DNA from: Hoyosella subflava DQS3-9A1
GTDB taxonomy: Bacteria > Actinomycetota > Actinomycetes > Mycobacteriales > Mycobacteriaceae
DNA length: 64,000 bases
Reading direction: 5' to 3'
Assembly (NCBI RefSeq): GCF_000214175.1
Contig: NC_015564.1
Coordinates: 2,232,001-2,296,000, forward strand
Shown here: positions 28,266 through 35,463 of the stretch, in pieces
Layout: the number at the start of each line of letters is the position of its first letter
How positions within the stretch are numbered: the stretch's first letter is position 1
Position numbers and translations under genes: made by a program
Notes under the pieces: model-generated
Database searches by the model: none
Seen by the model: the letters and a program-made list of their open reading frames with translations, nothing else
Told to the model about the DNA's origin: nothing

Positions 28266-28883
28266 TCAGTGGTGACCGGGTTCAGGGGCGGTGTCTCGTG
28301 TGGCCAGCGCGGCATTGAGCAGCACCTCTGCGGCCATCCTTGCCTGCTTTGCTGTTTCGGTGCCGTCTGGATATATCTGCGCACTGACGAAGACGCCATT
28401 CATCAGGATCAGCAGCTGGGTCGCCAGGGGCTCGGCGTCTCGGACGCCGGCCTCGGTGAGGTGCCGGGCGAATGTTTCGCGCACGAAATTTTTGTGTGAT
28501 ACCGCGATGTCGACGAAGGGGTGTTCAGCGTCGGCCATTTCGACCGCGACGTTGATGAATGTGCAGCCGCGGTATTTCGGGTCGGTGATCACGTGTCCGA
28601 GGGCGTCGAACATGGCGAGCACGCGTTCCCTCCCGGTCGTTCCTGTCCGTTCGACGGCGCGCGCGAACTTGGCGCGGACGCGGCGGTCCTTGTCGGCCAG
28701 AAACGCTTCGATCAGGCCGTCCTTGGACCCGAAATGGCGGTACAGGGTCATTATCGGCGTGTTCGCTTCTTCGAGCAGCCGGTTGACCCCGATAGCGCGG
28801 ATGCCCTCGGTGTAGAACAGCTCAGCCGCGGCCATGAGGCGTTCCCGGGGCGCCTGGACTTGGGTTTTCGCCGTTTTTGCCAT
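28266..28883 (-). CDS. TetR-family transcriptional regulator (paralogue of the one at 43773)
   Basis: A 205-residue protein starting at ATG 28883 (MAKTAKTQVQAPRERLMAAA). The helix-turn-helix reads GVNRLLEEANTPIMTLYRHFGSK-like and the ligand domain includes YRGCTFINVAVEMADAEHP. It is strikingly similar, over its whole length, to the regulator at 43773-44369. The bases just upstream (AGCGAACACTCT) resemble the region before the paralogue. No adjacent target gene is obvious. Confidence 0.9.
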   Translation of the reverse strand: MAKTAKTQVQAPRERLMAAAELFYTEGIRAIGVNRLLEEANTPIMTLYRHFGSKDGLIEAFLADKDRRVRAKFARAVERTGTTGRERVLAMFDALGHVITDPKYRGCTFINVAVEMADAEHPFVDIAVSHKNFVRETFARHLTEAGVRDAEPLATQLLILMNGVFVSAQIYPDGTETAKQARMAAEVLLNAALATRDTAPEPGHH

Positions 28884-29168
28884 TGGCCCACTATAGCGAA
28901 CACTCTTTCTCACTTTAGCAGCCACAATGCGACGACGAACCGGGGTCGCCCCGGCCGCCCCCTTCCAGTCCGGTCGGCCATGAAACCTAAATCCTCTTCG
29001 GGATAGCGTTGGCCTGCCGCAGGGCTTGCCTAGAGACTAATACTCGAATCATCGGCCATTTTCCTAGGTCGAGAGGTGGCGCCGATGAGGGGCTGCGGCA
29101 GGGTCTTGGCGGGCGGGCCAACGGCAGCGCCGGACAGTTTATGTGTCCGGCGGAGCGGATGAGCGGCA
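28884..29168. other. Intergenic region, no gene seen
   Basis: The first 35 bases hold the likely promoter and operator of the TetR gene. The remainder shows no coding frame with support and no clear repeat. Confidence 0.4.
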
Positions 29169-29492
29169 GTGCCCCAAGATCTGGAGGGTACGCAACGCGA
29201 CTTTCAGTTCGGTATCGCAGCAGAATTAGGCGCGGCCGGATTCGATGATGCCCGCGAGATCGGCCGCGGTGGATTCGGAATCGTGTATCGGTGCATCGAG
29301 ACTGCGCTCAACCGTCAGGTAGCGGTGAAGGTGCTGCGTTCTGAGGTGGCTCGTCGCGGACACTGGCTCCAATTTCAGCCGGTCATCGAAACACTCGCTG
29401 ACACTCAGGGGCTCAACTCGGTGACGCGCTCGTTCCTGCTGCAAGTGCTTGCACAGTTCGAAGTAGTTCCTGCCGGCCGCAGCATGGGATAG
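29169..29492 (+). pseudogene. N-terminal remnant of a PknK-like serine/threonine kinase
   Basis: The frame starts at GTG 29169 and encodes 107 residues. Residues 20-58 match a kinase start: FDDAREIGRGGFGIVYRCIE contains the glycine-rich loop GxGxxGxVY, and VAVKVL contains the ATP-anchoring Lys. Soon after (REVARRGHWLQF region) the sequence departs from any kinase and ends at residue 107, so the catalytic loop and all later domains are missing. I read it as a kinase start joined to foreign DNA. PknK-type kinases are about 1,100 residues long. Confidence 0.65.
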
Positions 29493-29645
29493 CTTGACAG
29501 CTGAACCGTGGCTATGAGGCGATCCCGGGGCAGAACCGATCCGGCATACTGGAGTTGCTGGCGGTCGGTCGCATTTCAGTCTGTTGGGGAGTTGGAGAGC
29601 TCACGCGATTGTGGTCAGCCAGAAGAGGAAGGATTCATCTCTCCA

Positions 29646-30332
29646 ATGCCGAAAGATGCCAAGCAACGCGTAGTGCGGCTGACTTCTCAGCAGATCACCG
29701 AGCGACTGGTCGATGCGGCAATGACGTTACTCGCGGAAGAGGGGCCGTCTGAAATTAAGGCAAGGTCGGTGGCGGAGGTAGCGCAAGTCTCCACGATGTC
29801 GGTGTACTACCACTTGGGCGGACTTCCCGAGCTACTTCAGGCCGTGATCGACAAGGGTTTCGAAGATCTCAACCGAGCGTTTCACGCGGTAACCCGAACC
29901 GAAGATCCGGCCGCAGATCTCTTTGGCATAGCGGTGGCCTGCCGTCAGCTAGCCCAAAGTAATCCGCACCTCTATGACCTGATGTTCGGGCTTTCGACAC
30001 GTGGCGGATACCGGCAGTTGCGGCGCTCGCGTACCACTCATAGCGGTCGCTCAGAGGCGTTCAAGGCCGCCTATTCCTACTTGGTTGGGGAGTGCGCTCG
30101 ATTTGTCGACAGCGGTCGCGTGCGAAGCGACCAGGACCCCGAGGCCATTGCCACCCAGCTCTGGAGCTGCGTACACGGGTTCGTCACCCTGGAACTGGGC
30201 GATCACTTTGCTCAGTTCCAGGATCCGGTTCGTGACGTGTTACAGCCAATGATGGTGAACCTGCTGGTGGGGATGGGTGATGCCGCGGACCAAGCGCGCA
30301 CCTCTGTTGCAATCACTCCCTGCGCACGTTAG
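29646..30332 (+). CDS. TetR-family transcriptional regulator
   Basis: A 228-residue protein starting at ATG 29646, with GAGGAAGGA about 11 nt upstream. The DNA-binding part has ITERLVDAAMTLLAEEGPSE and ARSVAEVAQVSTMSVYYHLG. The ligand-binding part includes AQSNPHLYDLMFGLSTRGGY and SCVHGFVTLELGDHF, features of the WHG-type C-terminal domain. Its target is unknown; it lies between a kinase remnant and a minus-strand SCP2-like gene. Confidence 0.88.
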   Translation: MPKDAKQRVVRLTSQQITERLVDAAMTLLAEEGPSEIKARSVAEVAQVSTMSVYYHLGGLPELLQAVIDKGFEDLNRAFHAVTRTEDPAADLFGIAVACRQLAQSNPHLYDLMFGLSTRGGYRQLRRSRTTHSGRSEAFKAAYSYLVGECARFVDSGRVRSDQDPEAIATQLWSCVHGFVTLELGDHFAQFQDPVRDVLQPMMVNLLVGMGDAADQARTSVAITPCAR

Positions 30333-30355
30333 CGCCACTCGGCCCGAGGACGGGA

Positions 30356-30808
30356 TTACTCCACCGAGACTAGCGCGATCAATCGGAGAACCGTGAGGGG
30401 GTGCCTGATCAGTCCCTTAACGATGAGTTCTCTGCGAAGTATCCCGCGGATCACGGCCACGCCTTCCTTAGTGAAGAATCCCGTCGGGAGCAGGCCACCC
30501 GCCCGCATCTTCAGTTGGGACACGGCCAACAATTGATCGCCTGTCGTGTCGATGACACGGACACTTGGCAACCCGACCGTATCATTCAAGACGACTGCCT
30601 TATCAGATCCGAATAGTAGGGTACATGCCGCTTCGGAGCTGCCGTCGCACAACACAACTGGCCGCTTTATTTTGGCGGCTGTCTTACGCCGTCGCGGAAA
30701 GCTCTCGAAATTCTCTTGGAGTAGGGATCCGGCCAATGATGCGATGCCGTTGGCTCCATCGTCTGAGTAAAAGGTGCACTTGTAGAGATCTTCGGTCATT
30801 TGTGTCAT
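30356..30808 (-). CDS. SCP2-like hypothetical protein
   Basis: A 150-residue protein (MTQMTEDLYKCTFYSDDGAN). The C-terminal half, with GFFTKEGVAVIRGILRRELIVKG-like sequence and RHPLTVLRLIAL, resembles SCP2/sterol-carrier-like proteins of actinobacterial lipid-degradation clusters. The match is weak and the assignment tentative. It lies downstream of the AraC and SCP2 genes on the same strand, 97 bp from the AraC stop, which supports a shared lipid theme. Confidence 0.55.
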   Translation of the reverse strand: MTQMTEDLYKCTFYSDDGANGIASLAGSLLQENFESFPRRRKTAAKIKRPVVLCDGSSEAACTLLFGSDKAVVLNDTVGLPSVRVIDTTGDQLLAVSQLKMRAGGLLPTGFFTKEGVAVIRGILRRELIVKGLIRHPLTVLRLIALVSVE

Positions 30809-30904
30809 GCAGGTGCCTTCGGTGTGGTCGGCGATGCGACGCGGGACTGGGATGATTTATTGCCGTTCGGGGGGCGGCCGATTGTAAATCATTAGAGCGT
30901 CGAG

Positions 30905-31954
30905 TTAGCTGGCTAAATCGTTCATCGTCGAAGCGAGTCGCAGATCCGATATTGCCGTTTCGGCATGCATATCGACATTGGAAATACCGAAACTATCCCG
31001 ATAGTCGCTCGCTGACATCGACAGGAAATTCCTGAACTCGCGACCGAAATGGCTCGCGTCATAGTATCCCCACCGCTGGGCAATGGCTCCGAGCGGAAGC
31101 TCGGTGGCGACCACATCGCGGCGTGCGCCGGCGAGTCGTTGCATGCGAACGACCGACCCGACGGTATCTCCGGTAAGGGAGAAGGCGCGATGAATCGTGC
31201 GGCTCGAGACGTTGAACGTCTTGGCCATGTCGACGACGCGGATCGGGCCGTTGCGGAGGTGCTGTTTGATCCACTTTTCGAGCTGCGACCGAAGAGCGGG
31301 GAGTAACGTCGGTCCGTCATATGTCTGGCAAGTGCTGCTCCGGATCACCCCTGCCACGAGCGTGAGCAGCGCCTCTCGCACCGACTCGCCCTCTGCAGCA
31401 TCCATGGCCGACACGTGCGAACCCATGCTTTCCACGAAGCTGATAAGGAGGCGCGCCAGGGGACGGGATTGATCGAGCATCAGGCAGTCGGGGATCGAAC
31501 CGCCGGTGTCGTACGGTGCGAGCGCGGAGAACGGAATCATCACACTGCGCTTGTGGAGCCTGGACGGTACGTTGGAGCTGTACGCCACTCGGCTTGTCGA
31601 GATGAGGCCGGTTCCAGGCTCCATACAACCGGCACCCGACGCCAATTCGAAGTGTTGATTGCCCGACGACACTGTGAGGAGCATCAGCACCTCAGTGTCC
31701 GACGCCTCGATCAATCTCTTGGTGCGAACCACTTTCAGTGCGGGGCAATCCCATTCCGTGACTTTGATGTCGCTGAGATCGAAGGACCGTAGTCTTCCGT
31801 CAGGTTCGTCGTCTGCATCGGTCGAAAGATCGACCCGCATCGGCACAATCCGCGCCGCCATCGCATGCTCCCAGGCCGACCGGCGGTCCTGACGCTCGAC
31901 CTGGCGGAGGTCGAGCGTCGTCGGCGAGTCGTTCTTCATGACGCTGCGTTCCAT
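30905..31954 (-). CDS. AraC-family transcriptional regulator
   Basis: A protein of about 349 residues. The N-terminal part is an AraC-binding-like (FeaR/AraC-type) sensor. The C-terminal double helix-turn-helix has RVVDMAKTFNVSSRTIHRAF and GAIAQRWGYYDASHFGREF, the classic second-helix signature. I chose ATG 31954 because the same ATGGAAC start is kept in the partial copy at 33913-34035; ATG 31939 is an alternative. It starts 13 bp after an SCP2 gene with no clear ribosome site, suggesting coupling. A 12-bp inverted repeat lies inside its first 60 bases. Confidence 0.86.
   Translation of the reverse strand: MERSVMKNDSPTTLDLRQVERQDRRSAWEHAMAARIVPMRVDLSTDADDEPDGRLRSFDLSDIKVTEWDCPALKVVRTKRLIEASDTEVLMLLTVSSGNQHFELASGAGCMEPGTGLISTSRVAYSSNVPSRLHKRSVMIPFSALAPYDTGGSIPDCLMLDQSRPLARLLISFVESMGSHVSAMDAAEGESVREALLTLVAGVIRSSTCQTYDGPTLLPALRSQLEKWIKQHLRNGPIRVVDMAKTFNVSSRTIHRAFSLTGDTVGSVVRMQRLAGARRDVVATELPLGAIAQRWGYYDASHFGREFRNFLSMSASDYRDSFGISNVDMHAETAISDLRLASTMNDLAS
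31891..31919. repeat. Inverted repeat inside the 5' end of the AraC gene
   Basis: Perfect 12-bp arms GACGCTCGACCT at 31891-31902 and their complement at 31908-31919 flank a GGCGG centre. The equivalent position in the deleted copy (33965-34007) has 19-bp arms with the same centre. It would form a stable hairpin in the transcript near the start codon. Confidence 0.6.
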
Positions 31955-31967
31955 CGTTTGGGCGACG

Positions 31968-32375
31968 TCATTTGACGAGCAGGTCCGTCCGTCCATCGCT
32001 CTTCAGCAGCTCGATGTAGATCGGGAACAGCTCCTTCGCCGCCGGAACGGCTTTGGCAATGAGTGCCATCTTCCCTTCGAGGACAACCTCGCCCCTGGTC
32101 ACAGCCATGAGCAGATTCAGGTCGCCCTGCCAGAAGCGGTTCGCGAAATCGCTGCTCATACGGAGGGTGGCGTCTGCCTCATCGTCCGGTGAGCTGGGAA
32201 CGGCGGTCACGCCCGGTAGATCGATAACTATGCAGCCGTCGGGTTCGGTGGCGATCACTTTGAGGACGCCCGGGGTGCCCGAGAGCTTCTGGACGAGCTT
32301 CGGATCGCTCTTTGCCTGCTCGAATGCCATGCCGATGTACTTGTACAGGTCGTCGGCGGTGGGTGATGTGGTCAT
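31968..32375 (-). CDS. SCP2 sterol-binding domain protein, copy A
   Basis: A 135-residue single-domain protein (MTTSPTADDLYKYIGMAFEQ) with an SCP2 core: GCIVIDLPGV, EADATLRMSSDFANRFWQGD, LNLLMAVTRGEVVLEGKMAL. The domain binds hydrophobic lipids such as sterols or acyl-CoA. It starts 13 bp upstream of the AraC gene in the same operon. A second copy at 34049-34456 differs at 17 of 135 positions by hand count, so a segment of this locus has been duplicated. Confidence 0.85.
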   Translation of the reverse strand: MTTSPTADDLYKYIGMAFEQAKSDPKLVQKLSGTPGVLKVIATEPDGCIVIDLPGVTAVPSSPDDEADATLRMSSDFANRFWQGDLNLLMAVTRGEVVLEGKMALIAKAVPAAKELFPIYIELLKSDGRTDLLVK

Positions 32376-32455
32376 TTGTTTGGTGGTTCCTCTCGTGACG
32401 GCCGTGGCACACCCGGGCGGCGACGAAGTTGCCCCCGTAACGGCATAATGAAAGT

Positions 32456-32470
32456 TGTAACGAAGTTATA
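32456..32470. promoter_or_regulatory. Operator-like repeat TGTAAC-GAA-GTTATA upstream of SCP2 copy A
   Basis: The near-palindrome lies about 80 bp upstream of SCP2 copy A. The same element, as a perfect palindrome, stands before copy B at 34534-34548, with the flank CATAATGAAA conserved beside both. Conservation of the palindrome while flanks diverge suggests a regulator site. Confidence 0.5.
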
Positions 32471-32639
32471 GATAGGGTAAGCGGTTGCCTCGACTGTGGC
32501 AAGTGTCACATCGTCTCCGCTCGGCACACGCTTCCTGGGCTAGACCCGAGCGGGGAAACATCGATGTGCTGACGGTCAGGTGAGCGAAGCCGTCCAACGG
32601 CGGCTGAGCGGACGGCCGCCCTCGATGGTGCTCGAGATG

Positions 32640-33077
32640 CTAGACCATCTCATATGGGACTGCAGCGTTCAGCCGCGCCCATTCCTTCTCGGCCTCCGAC
32701 TCGGCGGGCGGCGGCTTAATCCCGTTAACCCACCAAAGCTGCAGCGGTGTTTCGTCGATATGGATCTCCCAGCGGAAACCGCGGGGGCTGACGTGGGGTT
32801 CGATTGCATCCGCGAAGGCTTGCATGGCCATGTCCCTGAAGTCGTCCGAGTCTGGCATGCGGCGGGCAATATGATCGACCGTGATGCGGACGAAGTCGTT
32901 CGCTTCGTCGCCGCCGACCCAGATGGTGTCACTTGGAAGTTCGTGAAATGCAACCACAACATAGAATCGCGGAAGGTCCGCGAAGTTCACGTAGACCTCA
33001 GTAATCGACTCTGCAAAAGCCTTCCTCTGCTCTTTGGTGTACGCGCCTGCGGGAACGTAAATCTTCCACATCGGCAT
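32640..33077 (-). CDS. Tautomerase-superfamily protein, cis-CaaD-like
   Basis: A 145-residue protein starting MPMWKIYVPAGAYTKEQRKAF. The residue after the start Met is Pro, the expected N-terminal catalytic proline once Met is removed. Other pieces are AESITEVYVNFADLPRFYV and a long second half-domain, making it a two-repeat tautomerase of the cis-3-chloroacrylic-acid-dehalogenase type rather than a 60-residue 4-OT. The substrate is unknown. Relative to copy B of the duplicated segment, this gene is extra DNA. Confidence 0.82.
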   Translation of the reverse strand: MPMWKIYVPAGAYTKEQRKAFAESITEVYVNFADLPRFYVVVAFHELPSDTIWVGGDEANDFVRITVDHIARRMPDSDDFRDMAMQAFADAIEPHVSPRGFRWEIHIDETPLQLWWVNGIKPPPAESEAEKEWARLNAAVPYEMV

Positions 33078-33439
33078 AGCATTCTCCTTTTCCTGAAGTT
33101 AGCAACCTGCCAGACCAAGTGTGGTCTTCGCCACAACCAAGGTTAGGGAATTGGGCGCGGCGCTCAATAGGATCAGGGCGACCGCGGGCGGTATTCCCAC
33201 GCCTCGTCATCCAGTTGATTTGGTGAAACACCCTTTTCCAGTGGGACAGGGGAGCAACCCCATCACGTCCGCAGCCGGTAGGTGGTCCTCGAGACCAAGC
33301 ATGTGCAAGCGGGGCAGACTCCCGAGGAGATCACCGGCCCACACGCACGCAAGCGAGCCCGGCCGCGTTGGCGCTGAACATCCCCGGACGGCAGATGCGC
33401 ATCGCCGACCCCTTCAGGTCGGCGATGACCTGCTAGGCC
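33078..33439. other. Non-coding mosaic with repeated segment
   Basis: Bases 33107-33182 resemble 34553-34628, including a shared CAATAGGATCAGGGCGAC, so they belong to the partial duplication that also holds the SCP2 copies. The rest to about 33439 shows no supported gene. Confidence 0.5.
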
Positions 33440-33870
33440 ACTGCATGCTGATCGTGCGCCTTCGACCAAGGTCAGCGGCGAATCGGTGAAAACGGTAGCG
33501 CACGGGACGGTGCAGTAGGCCGGTGCGGCGGCCGGAGTCATTTGGTACGGGCGAGTCCGCCGTAGCTTGCCAGCCGTGCCGGGGTGCCGAATATGGCCAG
33601 GTCGCCGATGGCGATCGCGATGAATTCAGCGCCGAGGATCGGTCCCATGCCGGGCGTGGGATCGATGATCTTGGCCCGTGGGTGGGTGCGGAACCATTCG
33701 GTGAGCAGCGTACCGGGCAAATTTGATCACGCGCTGGCCCGGGCCACCAGCAGCAATGCCGCGCCCGCGGAGGTCACATCAGTCGCCCACCGGACTTCCG
33801 CCGCGCTCGCGGCAGCCCGGGCGATCTGCTGTTCGATCGCCCGGGCTGCCGTTGAGAATATGTTTGGACC
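33440..33870 (-). mobile_element. IS110-family transposase remnant
   Basis: On the minus strand, 33720-33538 encodes PTPGMGPILGAEFIAIAIGD then FGTPARLASYGGLARTK, the conserved middle of IS110 transposases. It is followed, after a stop and a frame change, by DSGRRTGLLHRPVRYRFHRF, the next IS110 block. Upstream the related frame holds another stop near 33735. The N-terminal DEDD domain and the end are missing. It is therefore a dead fragment; no element ends are visible. Confidence 0.75.
33811..33850. repeat. 15-bp perfect inverted repeat (hairpin)
   Basis: Arms GGCAGCCCGGGCGAT (33811-33825) and ATCGCCCGGGCTGCC (33836-33850) flank a 10-bp loop. It sits at the edge of the IS110 remnant and could be a terminator stem or a transposition-related structure. 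Confidence 0.6.
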
Positions 33871-33912
33871 ACAAGACGTTACCGACATTGTCGACCGCTG
33901 TGGCGTGTTGGG

Positions 33913-34035
33913 TCAGTTTGCTGCATCGACTGGCCCCAAATCGTTCACCGACGACGCAAATCGTAGGTCTCGATGCTCGACCTGGCGGAGGTCGAGCATC
34001 GAGACCTGGTCGTCTTTCACGATGCGGTGTTCCAT
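33913..34035 (-). pseudogene. AraC regulator copy B, internally deleted to 40 codons
   Basis: The frame reads MEHRIVKDDQVSMLDLRQVE for its first 20 residues, matching the start of the AraC protein at 31954 (MERSVMKNDSPTTLDLRQVE). It then jumps to DLRFASSVNDL, matching the very end of that protein (DLRLASTMNDL). Nearly 310 residues, including both helix-turn-helix motifs, are missing, and the frame is still open. The deletion junction lies beside a 19-bp inverted repeat. It is followed 13 bp away by SCP2 copy B, as in the intact copy. Confidence 0.75.
33965..34007. repeat. 19-bp perfect inverted repeat at the AraC deletion junction
   Basis: Arms AGGTCTCGATGCTCGACCT (33965-33983) and their exact complement (33989-34007) flank a GGCGG centre. 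The same centre and the inner part of the arms occur in the intact AraC gene at 31891-31919. The stem has grown by seven base pairs in this copy. Confidence 0.75.
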
Positions 34036-34048
34036 CGTTTGGGCCGCG

Positions 34049-34456
34049 TCATTTGACGAGCAGGTCCGTCCGTCCATCGCTCTTCAGCAGCTCGATGTAG
34101 ATCGGGAACAGCTTCATTTGCGCCGGAATGGCTTTGGCAATGAGTGCCATTTTCCCTTCGAGGACAATGTCGCCCCTGGTCACAGCCATGGTCAGATTCA
34201 GGTCGCCCTGCCAGAAGCGGTTCGCGAAATCACCGGTCATACGGAGGGTGGCGTCTGCCTCACCGTCCGGTGAGCCGGGAACGGCGGTCACGCCCGGATG
34301 GTCGATGATCATGCAGCCGTCGGGTTCGGTGGCGATCACTTTGATGACCCCCGGGACGCTCGAGAGCTTCTGGACGAGCTTCGGATCGCTTTTTGCCTGC
34401 TCGAACGCCATGCCGATGTACTTGTACAGGTCGTCGGCGGTCGGTGATGTGGTCAT
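34049..34456 (-). CDS. SCP2 sterol-binding domain protein, copy B
   Basis: A 135-residue protein almost identical in length and layout to the SCP2 protein at 31968-32375, with 17 differences by hand count. It keeps EADATLRMTGDFANRFWQGD and IVLEGKMALIAKAIP. Substitutions cluster in exposed-looking positions and the frame is intact, so the copy may still be functional. It precedes the deleted AraC copy. Confidence 0.85.
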   Translation of the reverse strand: MTTSPTADDLYKYIGMAFEQAKSDPKLVQKLSSVPGVIKVIATEPDGCMIIDHPGVTAVPGSPDGEADATLRMTGDFANRFWQGDLNLTMAVTRGDIVLEGKMALIAKAIPAQMKLFPIYIELLKSDGRTDLLVK

Positions 34457-34533
34457 TGTTTGGTGGTTCCTCTCGAGGCGGTCTTGACAGGACCGGGCGG
34501 CAACAAAGTCGCCGATCAGTACATAATGAAAGG

Positions 34534-34548
34534 TGTAACGAAGTTACA
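34534..34548. promoter_or_regulatory. Operator-like palindrome TGTAAC-GAA-GTTACA upstream of SCP2 copy B
   Basis: A perfect 6-bp inverted repeat with a 3-bp centre, about 78 bp upstream of SCP2 copy B, matching the site before copy A at 32456-32470. The shared flank CATAATGAAA may include a promoter -10 read on the minus strand. Confidence 0.5.
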
Positions 34549-34588
34549 GAAGTTGCCTGCCCAGGTGTAGTCGGTGTCACAACCCAGA

Positions 34589-35024
34589 TTAGGAATGGCG
34601 TTCGGCGCGCAATAGGATCAGGGCGACGGGTGCCAGTACTCGCACGCCTGCCAGCCGGACGACATTAGCCGGCCCGCCATTGGGGTCGGCTTCGATCATT
34701 GCTTGCTCATGCTCCATCCGTGCTTCGTCCTTCTCCTCGGACATCCTGATCGGGCCGATCCTTCGGCCGTTTAGGAACTGCCGGACAACGGGCTCTTGTG
34801 ACGTCAGCAGGACTTCGCGTGGTCCGGGCATCACCAACTTCTTTCGGAACAGCATCCAGATGTTGTCTGGGATCGTCCGCGCAATGTTGATGTTGTGCGT
34901 CACGATCAGGGTCGTCGCGTCGAACTGCGCGTAGATGGCGATGAGGAGTTGTGAGAGGGTCTTGCCAGATGTTCTGCAAGCCATAGGATTTCGTCACACT
35001 CTCGACGACGACTTCGACCCCCAC
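34589..35024 (-). pseudogene. Mkl/MceG-type ABC ATPase with its catalytic core deleted
   Basis: From GTG 35024, preceded by AGGAGG, the frame reads GVEVVVESVTKSYGLQNIWQ, the start of Mce-associated Mkl ATPases. It then breaks at IWQD. A different frame resumes with TLIVTHNINIARTIPDNIWM (Walker B/H-loop end) and the Mkl tail VVRQFLNGRRIGPIRMSEEK. Walker A, the signature motif and Walker B are gone, and the two parts are out of frame. A functional Mkl energises Mce lipid importers; this copy cannot. Confidence 0.78.
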
Positions 35025-35138
35025 AAAGCCTCCTAAGATAGCCTGGGTGCGGATACTTCGTGGTGTAACGGCCTGAATTTCCCGGCTTGACGGCATGCCG
35101 GATGACGCGCATGTGATGCCGGCAGGATGACCTGCCAA

Positions 35139-35305
35139 CTACTTGACGCGGGACAAGATGCAGAGTCTGGTTGCGAGTAGTGCGCGGTGGTAGCGCGTGT
35201 CCGCTATGAGAGTTGTGGCTGTGTGGGCCCGGTGGTAGTGAAGGTGCGCGTCGTGTTCGCACGTGCATCCGATGCCGCCGTGGAGTGGGATGTTCTGGCG
35301 TGCAG
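35139..35305 (-). pseudogene. C-terminal remnant of an acyl-CoA dehydrogenase
   Basis: The minus-strand frame ending at the TAG at 35139-35141 contains PLHGGIGCTCEHDAHLHYHR, with the HGGIG.T.EHD...Y.RA block of acyl-CoA dehydrogenase C-termini, then DTRYHRALLATRL. Only about 50 codons remain. The rest of 35025-35463 shows no other supported gene. Confidence 0.65.
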
Positions 35306-35463
35306 CTGCGAAAAAGAGAACCCCGCGATGTGCGCGAGGTCCAAAAGGTGATGGTGCAGAGGTGTCGAAATGGTGTGATGTCAGCGGTAGCGCTACAACC
35401 TGCCATCGGCAGCGCTACCGCTGGTCCCAGCGGGCGTTCCGGCCCTAGGTTCTCACCTGCCGG

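Noticed and set aside
33811..33850. Terminal inverted repeat of the IS110 element
   Set aside because: IS110 elements usually lack such ends and no second copy bounds the fragment, so it is listed only as a hairpin.
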